Shown: one piece after another, positions 1 to 7,916 of the stretch
How positions within the stretch are numbered: the stretch's first letter is position 1
How the letters are laid out: the number at the start of each line of letters is the position of its first letter
Assembly (NCBI GenBank): GCA_019359095.1
Contig: JAHHHZ010000013.1
Location: forward strand, 372,001-436,000
Direction: 5' to 3'
Source of the DNA: Pleurocapsa minor HA4230-MV1
GTDB taxonomy: Bacteria > Cyanobacteriota > Cyanobacteriia > Cyanobacteriales > Xenococcaceae
DNA: 64,000 nt
Notes under the pieces: generated by a model
What the model saw: the letters and a program-made list of their open reading frames with translations, nothing else
What the model was told of the DNA's origin: nothing
The model's database searches: none
Made by a program: the position numbers and the translations under genes

Positions 1-291
1 TGCATTGATGCGGGATTTGTTCCAGGGACAGGCTGGCCAGAACCAGGGGGTCTATTACCTCGTGAGGCGCTACATTTACTCAAAAGAATTGTGCAAAATA
101 CTACAGTATGTGGTATTGAAGTAGTCGAAGTTTCTCCACCCTATGACGTTAGCGATATGACGGCACTTATGGCCACTCGCGTTATCTGCGACACCATGGC
201 ACATTTGGTAGTTTCAGGACAGTTACCCAGAAGCGAAAAACCATCCTACATTCATGAAGAAGCACAGCAAGTAGATGAACCTTGGCAATAG
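1..291 (+). CDS. gdmH: Ureohydrolase C-terminal part, probable Ni-dependent guanidine hydrolase (partial)
   Basis: The reading frame is open from the window edge and gives the last 96 residues of an arginase/agmatinase-family enzyme. The family metal and active-site block is visible at the very start (DAGFVPGTGWPEPGGL), with a second conserved helix-strand segment near VCGIEVVEVSPPYDVSDMT. Ureohydrolases use a dinuclear metal site to hydrolyse guanidino groups and release urea. Known: Synechocystis Sll1077 (GdmH) is a Ni-dependent guanidine hydrolase that needs two accessory proteins for nickel loading. The Trp in GTGWPEPGG, where agmatinases usually have Thr, and the downstream HypA, HypB and ABC importer fit GdmH better than agmatinase. 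That assignment is inference; the diagnostic N-terminal extension lies outside the window. Confidence 0.75.
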   Translation, partial: CIDAGFVPGTGWPEPGGLLPREALHLLKRIVQNTTVCGIEVVEVSPPYDVSDMTALMATRVICDTMAHLVVSGQLPRSEKPSYIHEEAQQVDEPWQ

Positions 292-297
292 CAATGA

Positions 298-321
298 GTC
301 CTAAAGGATTAGCTTCGCGTC
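298..321. repeat. Small interspersed repeat, CCTAAAGGAT core copy
   Basis: This short copy of the window's modular repeat reads GTCCTAAAGGATTAGCTTCG followed by CGTC. It sits between the ureohydrolase stop and the methyltransferase start, flanked by CAATGAG/CAATGAAC heptamer-like words that recur near another copy at 40.6 kb. Confidence 0.7.
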
Positions 322-331
322 ACAATGAACA

Positions 332-1105
332 ATGAGCAATAACAATAAGCAACTGTATCAACTAAATCCTCAAAGTCGATTTAGCGATCGCGCTCAGGAT
401 TATGCTAAATATCGTCCTAGTTATCCATCTGAGGCGATTGATTGCATTTTAGCGGGACTAGACACATCTGGAATAGCTGCTGATATTGGCGCTGGAACGG
501 GTATTTCTTCGAGATTGCTAGCCGATAGGGGAGTTAAAGTAATTGCCATTGAACCTAATGCAGCAATGAAACAAGCAGCCGAGTCACATCCTTTAGTTGA
601 ATTTGGCGATGGGAATGCTGAGGCGACAAAATTATCTGACAACTCAGTAGATTTGGTTACTTGTTTTCAATCTTTTCACTGGTTTAATCCCGAACCAGTG
701 TTACAAGAATTTGCCCGTATTCTCAAGCCAAAAGGAGTATTAGCCGTAGTCTGGAATAATCGCGATCGTGAAGATAATTTTACTCGTGAATACAGTCATT
801 TAATTCAAGTTGCTTCTAACAATCAATCTGAATTGCGTTATGGCACTCAAAGATTTCTTCACGAGCCAGAATTATTTGCTCCTGTTCGTCATGAAATTTT
901 TCCCTATTACCAAGGATTAAATCGTGAAGCTTTAATTGGTAGAGCGATGAGTACTTCTTATATTCCCAAACAAGGAGAAATAGCAACTAAATTTATTCAA
1001 GATTTAGAGCAATTATACGAGCAACACAAAAATAGTAATGGCTTGGTTTATTTAAAATATAACACCAGTATTTATCTAACTTTTTTGTTAGTCAGTACAA
1101 CTTAA
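332..1105 (+). CDS. Class I SAM-dependent methyltransferase
   Basis: This 257-residue protein has a Methyltransf_11-type Rossmann core. Motif I is DIGAGTGISS (about residues 47-56), followed by the acidic strand end IAIEPN (about 71-76) that would bind the SAM ribose, then the post-motif DLVTCFQSFHWF. The N-terminal RFSDRAQDYAKYRPSYP motif is typical of a widespread family of uncharacterised small-molecule methyltransferases. The substrate cannot be read from the sequence. The chosen ATG directly follows a repeat copy. The gene lies between the ureohydrolase and hypA, which are adjacent in Synechocystis, so it looks like an insertion into the conserved operon; a role in guanidine metabolism is not supported by sequence. 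Confidence 0.85.
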   Translation: MSNNNKQLYQLNPQSRFSDRAQDYAKYRPSYPSEAIDCILAGLDTSGIAADIGAGTGISSRLLADRGVKVIAIEPNAAMKQAAESHPLVEFGDGNAEATKLSDNSVDLVTCFQSFHWFNPEPVLQEFARILKPKGVLAVVWNNRDREDNFTREYSHLIQVASNNQSELRYGTQRFLHEPELFAPVRHEIFPYYQGLNREALIGRAMSTSYIPKQGEIATKFIQDLEQLYEQHKNSNGLVYLKYNTSIYLTFLLVSTT

Positions 1106-1151
1106 AATCAACTAAAAATCTTTAAGTACAGACTCGTAAGTATCATCAGCT

Positions 1152-1523
1152 ATGCATGAAACAGACATGACCAAAGCTTTGATTTTGACCGTGAAAGATT
1201 GGTATGAATCACAATCAGAAGCGATCGAGCTGCAAAAAATACATTTAATTGTTGGTCAATTTACCTGTGTCGAACCTCTGGGTTTGCAGTTTGCTTTTGA
1301 AGTTCAAACCCGCAATACTTTTTTAGAAGGAGTAGAACTGGCGATTAAAGATATTCCTTTGATCGCTTTTTGTCATAGCTGCCAACAAGAATATAAACCT
1401 GAAATTGGACTGCAATATAGTTGTCCTGATTGTCAGTCACCAATGGAAGATATTCGCTCTGGACGTGAATTAAAAATCGATCGCCTTGAATATTCTTCTA
1501 TAACTAAAAATTGTAAGGGCTAA
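1152..1523 (+). CDS. hypA: HypA/HybF-type nickel chaperone
   Basis: The 123-residue protein starts with Met-His-Glu, the family's essential nickel-binding N-terminus, which fixes the start codon. Two cysteine pairs (CHSCQQ and CPDCQS, about residues 75-97) form the structural zinc site. HypA proteins hand nickel to HypB partners or target enzymes in the cytoplasm. No hydrogenase or other hyp genes occur here. Known: the orthologous Synechocystis pair beside GdmH serves guanidine hydrolase maturation rather than hydrogenase. Neighbour order (ureohydrolase, hypA, hypB, ABC importer) supports the same role, by inference. Confidence 0.88.
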   Translation: MHETDMTKALILTVKDWYESQSEAIELQKIHLIVGQFTCVEPLGLQFAFEVQTRNTFLEGVELAIKDIPLIAFCHSCQQEYKPEIGLQYSCPDCQSPMEDIRSGRELKIDRLEYSSITKNCKG

Positions 1524-1635
1524 CGGCGACGCGACTTAAGGAGCTAATCTCCAACTAAGCGACTTGTCCTAAAGGATACTGCTCCGCATATGCCGCTTAG
1601 TTCGGTAGACAAGTCCTTTAGGGCGTTCGCCCCTA
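1524..1635. repeat. Modular interspersed repeat cluster between hypA and hypB
   Basis: The hypA-hypB spacer is built almost wholly of repeat modules: GACTTGTCCTAAAGGATACT, GCTCCGCATATGCCGCTTAG, and CGGTAGACAAGTCCTTTAGG, then GGCGTTCGCCC. ACTAAGCG and CGCTTAGT are inverted relative to each other, so a long hairpin could form. Similar pieces occur at 21.9, 36.1, 39.3, 46.4 and 58.0 kb. Confidence 0.75.
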
Positions 1636-1658
1636 CTAATAACTAACAACTGAAAAAA

Positions 1659-2351
1659 ATGCATCAAACATTCGACGCTGCAATTGAACTAAATTTACTC
1701 CACGCTAACCAAGAAGGCGCAGATCACAACCGCGAACATTTTGACAAGTGGGGAATTACCTGTCTTAACATTATGAGTAGTCCAGGAGCAGGAAAAACTG
1801 TTCTTTTGGAACAAACCTTAAAAGCTTTAAAAGATAAGTTAAACATTGCCGTGATTGAAGGCGATATGACCACTGAACTGGATGCCGATCGCCTTCGTAA
1901 ATATAATGTTCCTGTAATTCCCATTAATACGGGACGTTCCTGTCATTTAGATTCCAAAATGGTGGCAGGTGGCATTCATACCTTAGAGCATCAATATAAT
2001 CCGAACGAGCTTGATTTAGTGTTAGTTGAAAACGTGGGTAACTTAGTTTGTCCTGCCGAATTTGAAGTAGGGGAACACGCTAAAGTTGCCTTATTAAGCG
2101 TTACTGAGGGAGAAGATAAGCCTTTAAAATATCCTGTGATGTTTCAGCAGGCAGATTGCCTGTTAATTACCAAAACCGATCTAGCACCCTATTTAGATAT
2201 CGATCTTGAGCGGATTAAAGCCAATGTACGGCAGATGAATCCCCAAGTAATAATTATTCCTATTTCTGCCAAGACAGGTGAAGGATTAGAAATTTGGCTA
2301 GATTGGTTGCGATCGCGGAGCGTAGGCGCGACGCGGAGGACGCGGAGCTAA
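1659..2351 (+). CDS. hypB: HypB-type nickel-inserting GTPase
   Basis: The 230-residue SIMIBI-class GTPase has a P-loop (SSPGAGKT, about residues 40-47), the HypB metal site in [11 protein letters not shown] (Cys95, His96), VENVGN as the DxxG-like switch region, and TKTDL as the base-recognition motif. HypB couples GTP hydrolysis to nickel delivery with HypA. It lacks the N-terminal CxxGCGC motif and the long His-rich stretch of some HypBs. The last 14 or so residues ([14 protein letters not shown]) are encoded by a modular repeat with related copies in intergenic DNA, so the C-terminus has been replaced or extended. By context it probably activates the neighbouring ureohydrolase. Confidence 0.88.
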   Translation: MHQTFDAAIELNLLHANQEGADHNREHFDKWGITCLNIMSSPGAGKTVLLEQTLKALKDKLNIAVIEGDMTTELDADRLRKYNVPVIPINTGRSCHLDSKMVAGGIHTLEHQYNPNELDLVLVENVGNLVCPAEFEVGEHAKVALLSVTEGEDKPLKYPVMFQQADCLLITKTDLAPYLDIDLERIKANVRQMNPQVIIIPISAKTGEGLEIWLDWLRSRSVGATRRTRS

Positions 2352-2387
2352 TCCTTTAGGACTAGTCCTTTAGGGGAGCCTAATCGC
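2311..2387. repeat. Modular repeat overlapping the 3' end of hypB
   Basis: The repeat contains GGAGCGTAGGCGCGACGCGG, then GCTAATCCTTTAGGACTAGT, CCTTTAGG, and GGAGCCTAATCGC. The first half lies inside the hypB reading frame and supplies its stop codon. The GCGTAGGC...GGAGCCTAATCGC piece recurs at 23.06 and 35.16 kb; the TCCTTTAGGA piece is the general family core. Confidence 0.75.
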
Positions 2388-2500
2388 AAACACACAAAGC
2401 AAAAGATTTAACTGTTAATTGAGCAAATTAAATTTAGTTTTTAATAGCGATCGCACTGGTAAGCTATTCTCTAACCTAACGTGATTACTTTACTCAATTT

Positions 2501-3550
2501 ATGCTAAAAATTCGTTCATTTTTCACTTATTTGCTTATTTTTGTCCTCAGTGCAACTGTTGTTGTTGGTTGTAATCCAGCTACTTCGATTAAAACAACCA
2601 CTGATACCGATTCTCCTACTTCTACTAGCGAGGCTGCCTTCACTTTGGGCTATAGTGCCTGGCCTGGTTGGTTTCCTTGGCAAGTTGCACAAGCAGAAGG
2701 AATTTTTAAAGCAAACAGTGCTTCGGTCGAGCTTAAATGGTTTGACGGTTATTTAGAATCACTCAGTGCTTTAACCACAGGACAAATTGAGGCGAACAGT
2801 CAAACCTTAAACGATACGATTAGTAGTGTCTCAGGCGGTACAGATCTGGCGATAGTTTTAGTTAATGACAACTCCACTGGTAACGACAAAATAATTGTGA
2901 GTGAAGAAATTAATAGTGTTGCCGATCTAAAAGGGAAAAAAATTGCTGCTGAAGAAGGCACAGTCGACCATTATTTATTATTACTCGGGCTTGAAAAAGA
3001 AGGTTTATCCGCAGCAGATATTGAGTTTGTCCCCTTAGAAACAGGTCAAGCAGCTACAGCCTTTGTTGGTGGTCAAGTTGATGCCGTTGCTGTATTTGCT
3101 CCTTTTACCACTCAAGCCCTAAAACGACCTGGCAGCAAAGAATTATTTAGTTCCAAAGACTTTCCTGGCGCAATTTCCGATCATTTAGTATTTTCTCGTC
3201 AGTTTATTGCAGAAAATCCCGAACAGGTGCAAGCTACAGTCAATTCTTGGTTTGCCACCCTCGATCGTATCGAGCAAAATAAAGCATCAGCTAATAAAAT
3301 CATGGCAAAACGGGCAAATGTAACCATCGCCGAATATGAAGATTATGCCGATGGTACAACCATCTTTTCAGTGCAAGATAATCTTAAAGCTTTTAAACCA
3401 GGGCAAGATGTCACCTCGTTACAATTTTCAGCCCAGAAAATTAGCGATTTTTTAGTCAAATCTGGTTTAGCCCAACAAGCTCCAGATCTGAGTAATCTAT
3501 TTGACGATCGCTTTGTCAAAGCCTATGCAGCCAAACAGCCAAGTTCTTAA
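2501..3550 (+). CDS. ABC importer substrate-binding lipoprotein (NMT1/TauA/SsuA-like)
   Basis: The 349-residue protein has a lipoprotein signal peptide with a hydrophobic core and lipobox ending VVVGC, predicting lipidation at Cys24. The mature part is a type II periplasmic binding fold: GYSAWPGWFPWQVAQAEGIF opens the first lobe, and VADLKGKKIAAEEGTVDHYLL and GQVDAVAVFAPF are typical of the nitrate/sulfonate/taurine family. It would capture a small solute outside the inner membrane for the permease and ATPase that follow. The order matches Synechocystis sll1080-sll1082 next to GdmH, so guanidine or a related cation is the likely ligand, by context only. Confidence 0.85.
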   Translation: MLKIRSFFTYLLIFVLSATVVVGCNPATSIKTTTDTDSPTSTSEAAFTLGYSAWPGWFPWQVAQAEGIFKANSASVELKWFDGYLESLSALTTGQIEANSQTLNDTISSVSGGTDLAIVLVNDNSTGNDKIIVSEEINSVADLKGKKIAAEEGTVDHYLLLLGLEKEGLSAADIEFVPLETGQAATAFVGGQVDAVAVFAPFTTQALKRPGSKELFSSKDFPGAISDHLVFSRQFIAENPEQVQATVNSWFATLDRIEQNKASANKIMAKRANVTIAEYEDYADGTTIFSVQDNLKAFKPGQDVTSLQFSAQKISDFLVKSGLAQQAPDLSNLFDDRFVKAYAAKQPSS

Positions 3551-3565
3551 TTAAACAATTGAACT

Positions 3566-4417
3566 ATGAATCACCATGATAACCAGCGATCGATTCAATC
3601 GTTGATCAAGCCTAAAACTATACGCCCAACGGTTTTTTGGCGACTGGCAGAAGATATTCCTCAACCCCTAAATACTTCTCTAATTATTACTTCAATCGCT
3701 TTGCCGCTAGTTGTCTGGTGGTTGGTAACGACATTCGGCAATATAGACCCCAAGTTTTTACCCTCTCCCGCCCAAGTCTGGTCTGCCTTTATCCGTTTAT
3801 CGAGTACGGGAGAACTGCTTAAAGACACTGTAGCTAGTTTATGGCGAGTCGGCGTGGGCTTTTTTCTAGCATTAATCTTAGCGATTCCGATTGGCGTGCT
3901 GATGGGCAGTTTTGCGAGTATCCGCGCTCTCTTGGAACCTCTCTTCGGCTTGATGCGCTATATGCCTGCTCCAGCTTTTATTCCTCTGTTGATTCTATAT
4001 CTGGGTATCGGTGAAGAACCAAAAATTATGCTGATTTTTATTGGTGTATTTTTCTTTAACTCGCTGATGGTGATGGATACAGTTAAGTTTGTCCCTAAAG
4101 AATTAATTGAAGCTACCTATATGTTGGGTGGCGATCGCTGGTCAGTCTTAAAACAAGTAATTTTGCCTTATGTTCTCCCTGGAATTATCGATGCCTGCCG
4201 AATTAATTTAGCAGCAGCTTGGCAACTGGTAATTGTCTCAGAATTAATTGCTGCCAATGAAGGATTGGGTCGTCGGATTAGCGTTGCTGGCAGATTTTTA
4301 AAAACCGATGAAATTTTTGTCGGCCTAATTGTTATTGGTATTATCGGACTTATTTTCGATTTACTCTTTCAATATTTTTTAAGGGTGAGTTGTCGGTGGG
4401 CAAGTCAGAAACGATAA
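3566..4417 (+). CDS. ABC importer permease (BPD_transp_1, SsuC/TauC-like)
   Basis: The 283-residue inner-membrane protein has about six hydrophobic segments and a BPD_transp_1 domain. The EAA-loop-like region (ATYMLGGDRWSVLKQVILPYVLPGI, around residues 187-211) is the contact site for the ATPase. Only 15 bases separate it from the binding-protein gene, so the two are probably cotranscribed. It should form the translocation channel of the importer. Substrate specificity cannot be deduced from the permease itself. Confidence 0.88.
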   Translation: MNHHDNQRSIQSLIKPKTIRPTVFWRLAEDIPQPLNTSLIITSIALPLVVWWLVTTFGNIDPKFLPSPAQVWSAFIRLSSTGELLKDTVASLWRVGVGFFLALILAIPIGVLMGSFASIRALLEPLFGLMRYMPAPAFIPLLILYLGIGEEPKIMLIFIGVFFFNSLMVMDTVKFVPKELIEATYMLGGDRWSVLKQVILPYVLPGIIDACRINLAAAWQLVIVSELIAANEGLGRRISVAGRFLKTDEIFVGLIVIGIIGLIFDLLFQYFLRVSCRWASQKR

Positions 4418-4596
4418 AAACTTTAGCAAGAGAAAGTAAACATGAAATCGCTTAATAAACTAAACAGTGATTGATGTGAGTTTTGATCTTGTTGAGTAAT
4501 TTCAGTCTAGATCTTAAAAGTGTGTTTAATCGCACAGTACATAGTTGAGTAATTGATAACTATATTAAAAACGTCTATTTAAAGTTATACCTAACT

Positions 4597-5370
4597 ATGT
4601 TTTTGGAAATTAATCACCTCAACAAACATTTTCCAACTAAAAGCGGTACTTTAGTGGTGCTTAAAGAAATCAATATGGCGATCGCCGAAGGTGAATTTAT
4701 CTGTGTGGTAGGTGCATCGGGTTCGGGTAAATCTACGTTGTTGCGTCAAATTGCTGGCTTGGATAGTCCTACCAGTGGCGAAGTAAAAATCGACGGTCAG
4801 TGTGTTACTGCACCAGGGCCTGATCGCGGTATGGTTTTCCAGCATTACACCCTCTATCCTTGGATGAACGTACAGGAAAACACCGAATTCGGACTCAAGT
4901 TACAAGGTGTCCCCCAAAAGCAACGCCGAGAACAAGCCAGTTACTATTTAAACGTCGTTGGTTTAACTGAATTTGCCCGTTTATTACCCAAAGAATTATC
5001 GGGTGGGATGAAACAACGAGTTGCGATCGCTCGTGCTTTAGCTTCTGAACCAAAGGTACTGCTGATGGATGAACCTTTTGCAGCCTTAGATGTTCATACT
5101 AAAGAGTCAATGCATGAGTTTATGATCGATCTGTGGCAGCGTACTGGTTTGACTGTGTTTATGATTACCCATGATGTCGAAGAAGCTGTTTTTCTCTCCA
5201 ATCGCATTTACGCTTTGAGTTCGCGCCCTGGTACTGTGCGCAAAGAGATGTTAATTAAATTGCCAGAACGGACACAAATGGTCAAACGACACTCTCTGTT
5301 CCACGATTATCGCGATGAATTAATGTCTCTGCTACGTCAACACGGACAAGAATTAGCAGCAGTTGCCTAA
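4597..5370 (+). CDS. ABC importer ATP-binding protein (SsuB/TauB-like)
   Basis: The 257-residue ATPase has Walker A GASGSGKST (39-47), Q-loop MVFQHYTLYPW, signature LSGGMKQR (134-141), Walker B VLLMDEP (154-160) and an H-loop in MITHDVEEAV. It belongs to the nitrate/sulfonate/taurine importer subgroup and would energise the preceding permease. The gap to the permease is about 180 bases and AT-rich, longer than the 15-base gap upstream, so a separate promoter is possible. Its stop is followed almost immediately by the convergent GNAT gene; the palindrome AAAATAGCGCTATTTT lies between them. Confidence 0.92.
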   Translation: MFLEINHLNKHFPTKSGTLVVLKEINMAIAEGEFICVVGASGSGKSTLLRQIAGLDSPTSGEVKIDGQCVTAPGPDRGMVFQHYTLYPWMNVQENTEFGLKLQGVPQKQRREQASYYLNVVGLTEFARLLPKELSGGMKQRVAIARALASEPKVLLMDEPFAALDVHTKESMHEFMIDLWQRTGLTVFMITHDVEEAVFLSNRIYALSSRPGTVRKEMLIKLPERTQMVKRHSLFHDYRDELMSLLRQHGQELAAVA

Positions 5371-5393
5371 TCAATATCAAAATAGCGCTATTT

Positions 5394-6236
5394 TCAATCA
5401 GCAAAACTATAGTTGCTGATGTCTTCCATCGGGAGATAGCCAATTTTACGATAGATATGATTAGAAGCGGGATTAGCTAAATTAGTGAATAAAAAACAGT
5501 ATTTATATTGATTGAGCAATTTTTGGCTTATTACAGCTACACAAGAAGTTGCATATCCCCTCCCTCTATGCTCTGGTGGCGTATATACTGCATTTACTTT
5601 AATTCCATTAGGTGTTGTGCCTCCATATGCTGCCATCGATACAGTTTTTCGATCCTGCCAAACGTATAAGCTTTGTTTTTTTAAATTTCGGTCAAACCAT
5701 AACTGGCTATCCGACTTCGGTTCACTGTCTCCCAAAGCCTCTATTACAAATGCCTGTATCCAATCTGTTAGCAAATGGCGATCGCTTTCTTTGGCTAACC
5801 TTATTTGACCTGTTGCATTAGTTATCCGTTGCACCTGGTTTAACTGATGCACTCGCATGGCAACATTTAATTTAGATAATTGTCCTGTTAAATTGTGCCA
5901 AGTATCGACAAATGTTTTAGCTTCAGCTTTTGAAGCAATTACTCCAGGCAAAGATTGAGGATTGGTTGCAAGATCTTGGGCAATTAGTTTAATTGCTTGC
6001 GAGTTACTGGGTTTTGCCAAAATTAAATTACGCGGTGGAGTTTGTATCGCTGTAGCTACTATGGATCGATCCTGTTCGACAACAACCATATAAGGTTGAT
6101 TTGCACTATTGGCCTCACCACCAACTAAACCTTTGTTCATACCCAAAATTAAGCAGTTAGCTGCCTCATGCTGAAGCAAATAATTTTTTACTCTCTGATA
6201 GTACTGAGGCGCATCATAAAACTTAGTTAACTTCAT
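5394..6236 (-). CDS. GNAT family N-acetyltransferase
   Basis: The 280-residue protein has a degenerate N-terminal half and a clear C-terminal GNAT domain. The acetyl-CoA binding motif A is NAVYTPPEHRGRGYATSCVA (about residues 215-234), followed by the beta-strand and helix FLFTNLANPASNHIYRKIGY. Two-part proteins of this type transfer acetyl groups to unknown amines. It converges on the ABC ATPase gene with almost no spacer and is not part of that operon. Substrate unknown. Confidence 0.85.
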   Translation of the reverse strand: MKLTKFYDAPQYYQRVKNYLLQHEAANCLILGMNKGLVGGEANSANQPYMVVVEQDRSIVATAIQTPPRNLILAKPSNSQAIKLIAQDLATNPQSLPGVIASKAEAKTFVDTWHNLTGQLSKLNVAMRVHQLNQVQRITNATGQIRLAKESDRHLLTDWIQAFVIEALGDSEPKSDSQLWFDRNLKKQSLYVWQDRKTVSMAAYGGTTPNGIKVNAVYTPPEHRGRGYATSCVAVISQKLLNQYKYCFLFTNLANPASNHIYRKIGYLPMEDISNYSFAD

Positions 6237-6329
6237 CTTTATAATTTAACAGCTATAAATTTTGCTCTAGCTCATAGCTGGTTTCCGTTTCCTTTTTCCC
6301 TGTTTCAACCAGGAAAACTTGGCAAGACT

Positions 6330-6809
6330 CTAATTACCATCTTGAATCATGTCAAAAAACACATTATCTAACTCGTAACCAAATAACTGTGCCATCGATT
6401 TTAAACGCGATCGCTCTGGAATTCCCTGTTCTTGTAACCAGTCAGACAAAACAAAGATTTTATTCATCACAAAAATCTCTAACGCCTCTGGATTAAACAT
6501 AATGCCTTCGCTACGATTAAATTGATGAGGCACAAGCATCGCCGTGTAGCGTGCTAATTCTCCCGCTTTCCAATCTAGAAGAAACGGTAGCCAAGGATAG
6601 GTGGCATCTAAGCGAACATACCAGAGTCTGATTTCAGGAATCTCTGATAGCTCACGAGGATCATTTTCTGCTTGCTCAAAATCGAGCGCAAACTGTAGTT
6701 GCTGTTCATAGTCGGCAATTTTTGCCAACCAGGGGGCAAGTTGTTTTTTTACTACTGATAAATCTAAAGAGGCGATCGCTTGATGATCTAGGGTTAATTT
6801 TATAGTCAC
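6330..6809 (-). CDS. CRR6-like NDH-1 assembly protein (DUF1817)
   Basis: The 159-residue soluble protein matches the chlororespiratory reduction 6 family found in cyanobacteria and chloroplasts. Recognisable stretches are SEIPEIRLWYVRLDATYPWL, FLLDWKAGELARY, ALEIFVMNKIFVLSDWL and the C-terminal YELDNVFFDMI. Known: CRR6 is needed for assembly of the NdhI-containing arm of photosynthetic NDH-1. Length is normal for the family. It stands alone; both neighbours are unrelated in function. Confidence 0.85.
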   Translation of the reverse strand: MTIKLTLDHQAIASLDLSVVKKQLAPWLAKIADYEQQLQFALDFEQAENDPRELSEIPEIRLWYVRLDATYPWLPFLLDWKAGELARYTAMLVPHQFNRSEGIMFNPEALEIFVMNKIFVLSDWLQEQGIPERSRLKSMAQLFGYELDNVFFDMIQDGN

Positions 6810-7043
6810 AAGTAATATTACAAAAATAGATAAATTTTTTATTTAAGCTCAAATTATCCAAGTCAACACGAGCCAAAGGTTAAAGCGCTCGATCGAGAAA
6901 GCAGAATATTCTTATTAAGGCGGGCTACTGTTTACTTTACCAAAAAAAGCTTTTAGCTTATGCGCAATTACTTAAGTAAATAGCTAATAGCTAAGAGCTA
7001 ATAGCCAGGGCGAAGCCCTTTACTAGTTTTTGTGATAGACATT

Positions 7044-7098
7044 TAGTTTAAATTTAAGTTAAAGTGGTAATGACTATGTATAGTTTTAAATTAAGTTA
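7044..7098 (+). promoter_or_regulatory. Paired 18-nt AT-rich direct repeats upstream of furC
   Basis: TAGTTTAAATTTAAGTTA and TAGTTTTAAATTAAGTTA match at 16 of 18 positions and start 37 bases apart; the second ends nine bases before the furC ATG. The AT-rich composition fits Fur-family operators, so autoregulation is plausible, but no binding data are available here. Confidence 0.4.
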
Positions 7099-7107
7099 GC
7101 CTCCCAT

Positions 7108-7554
7108 ATGAAAACGACTGAGGCAAGTCCCAAACCCATTAAATCTTTAGAAGATGCTCTAGCTCGTTGTCAAGAATTAGGTATGCGAGTTAGTCGTCAG
7201 CGCCGCTATGTTTTAGAACTGCTGTGGAAAAATGAAAATCATCTTTCCGCTAGAGAGATTTATGATCTGCTCAACCAAGAGGGCAAAGAAATCGGTCATA
7301 CTTCGGTGTATCAGAACCTAGAGGCATTGTCAGCAGGAGGCGTAATCGAGTGTCTAGAACGCTCGGACGGCAGGCTGTATGGCAATATTAGCGATTCTCA
7401 TAGCCACATTAACTGTTTAGATACCAACCAAATTATCGATTTACAAATTGAGTTACCCGAATCAATCATCAAGCAGATTGAAGAACAGACGGGAGTTTCA
7501 ATTGTAGATTATCGGATTGACTTTTTTGGTTACAAAAATTCGCCAAAAGCCTAG
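7108..7554 (+). CDS. furC: Fur-family repressor, FurC/PerR type
   Basis: The 148-residue protein has the Fur winged helix (GMRVSRQRRYVLELLW, then GHTSVYQNLEAL as the recognition helix region) and a dimerisation domain with the histidine cluster DSHSHINC. The usual CxxC zinc pairs are absent; only one Cys remains in NCLDTNQ, as in cyanobacterial FurC/PerR proteins. These regulators respond to metal or peroxide and control oxidative-stress genes. The specific assignment rests on overall similarity to Anabaena FurC as remembered. A pair of AT-rich direct repeats upstream may be its own operator. The downstream sulfite reductase gene has a separate leader of about 360 bases. Confidence 0.82.
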   Translation: MKTTEASPKPIKSLEDALARCQELGMRVSRQRRYVLELLWKNENHLSAREIYDLLNQEGKEIGHTSVYQNLEALSAGGVIECLERSDGRLYGNISDSHSHINCLDTNQIIDLQIELPESIIKQIEEQTGVSIVDYRIDFFGYKNSPKA

Positions 7555-7916
7555 GATAAAATTCTTTAGAGATCTTTTATCTTCATCTCTACCTGCTGTG
7601 GGATCGGCTTCTCTTCGCTCATCTCATCGGTAGACAAGAAGATAATTTTTGTAAGCATAGACATGGAGCAACTTGTATTGTTTGTTACCAAGATGCGAGA
7701 ATGTTACTTCTTAGTCGGCAGGTAAATTGGTTCAAAAAAACCGCCAGAAGGCTTTGAGCTTAAGTAGCTCTTGTCAAAAATCAGGGTTCATTCATTGATA
7801 TGTCTTAACACATTATTTCGATACGATAGGCGATCGCAAACGCTAAGATAAAAAAGAACCTTTAAACCCCAAACAGCAAAACTTAAACAATTCTCCTGGT
7901 ATTTATTGATAAGAAT
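7555..7916. other. Spacer between furC and sir
   Basis: No gene was found. GATAAAA and TTTTATC form a weak inverted repeat just after the furC stop. A TCATCGGTAGACAAGAAG stretch shares the GGTAGACAAG word with the repeat at 1.6 kb. One HIP1-like site and AT-rich leader sequence precede sir. Confidence 0.5.

Noticed and set aside
4418-4596. Possible guanidine riboswitch before the ABC ATPase gene
   Set aside because: The 180-base gap is AT-rich and the ykkC-type conserved words were not seen. Any such riboswitch would more likely lie upstream of the ureohydrolase, outside the window.
5379-5394. AAAATAGCGCTATTTT palindrome as a terminator
   Set aside because: It is a perfect 16-base palindrome but has no loop and no separate T run, so a terminator call is weak.
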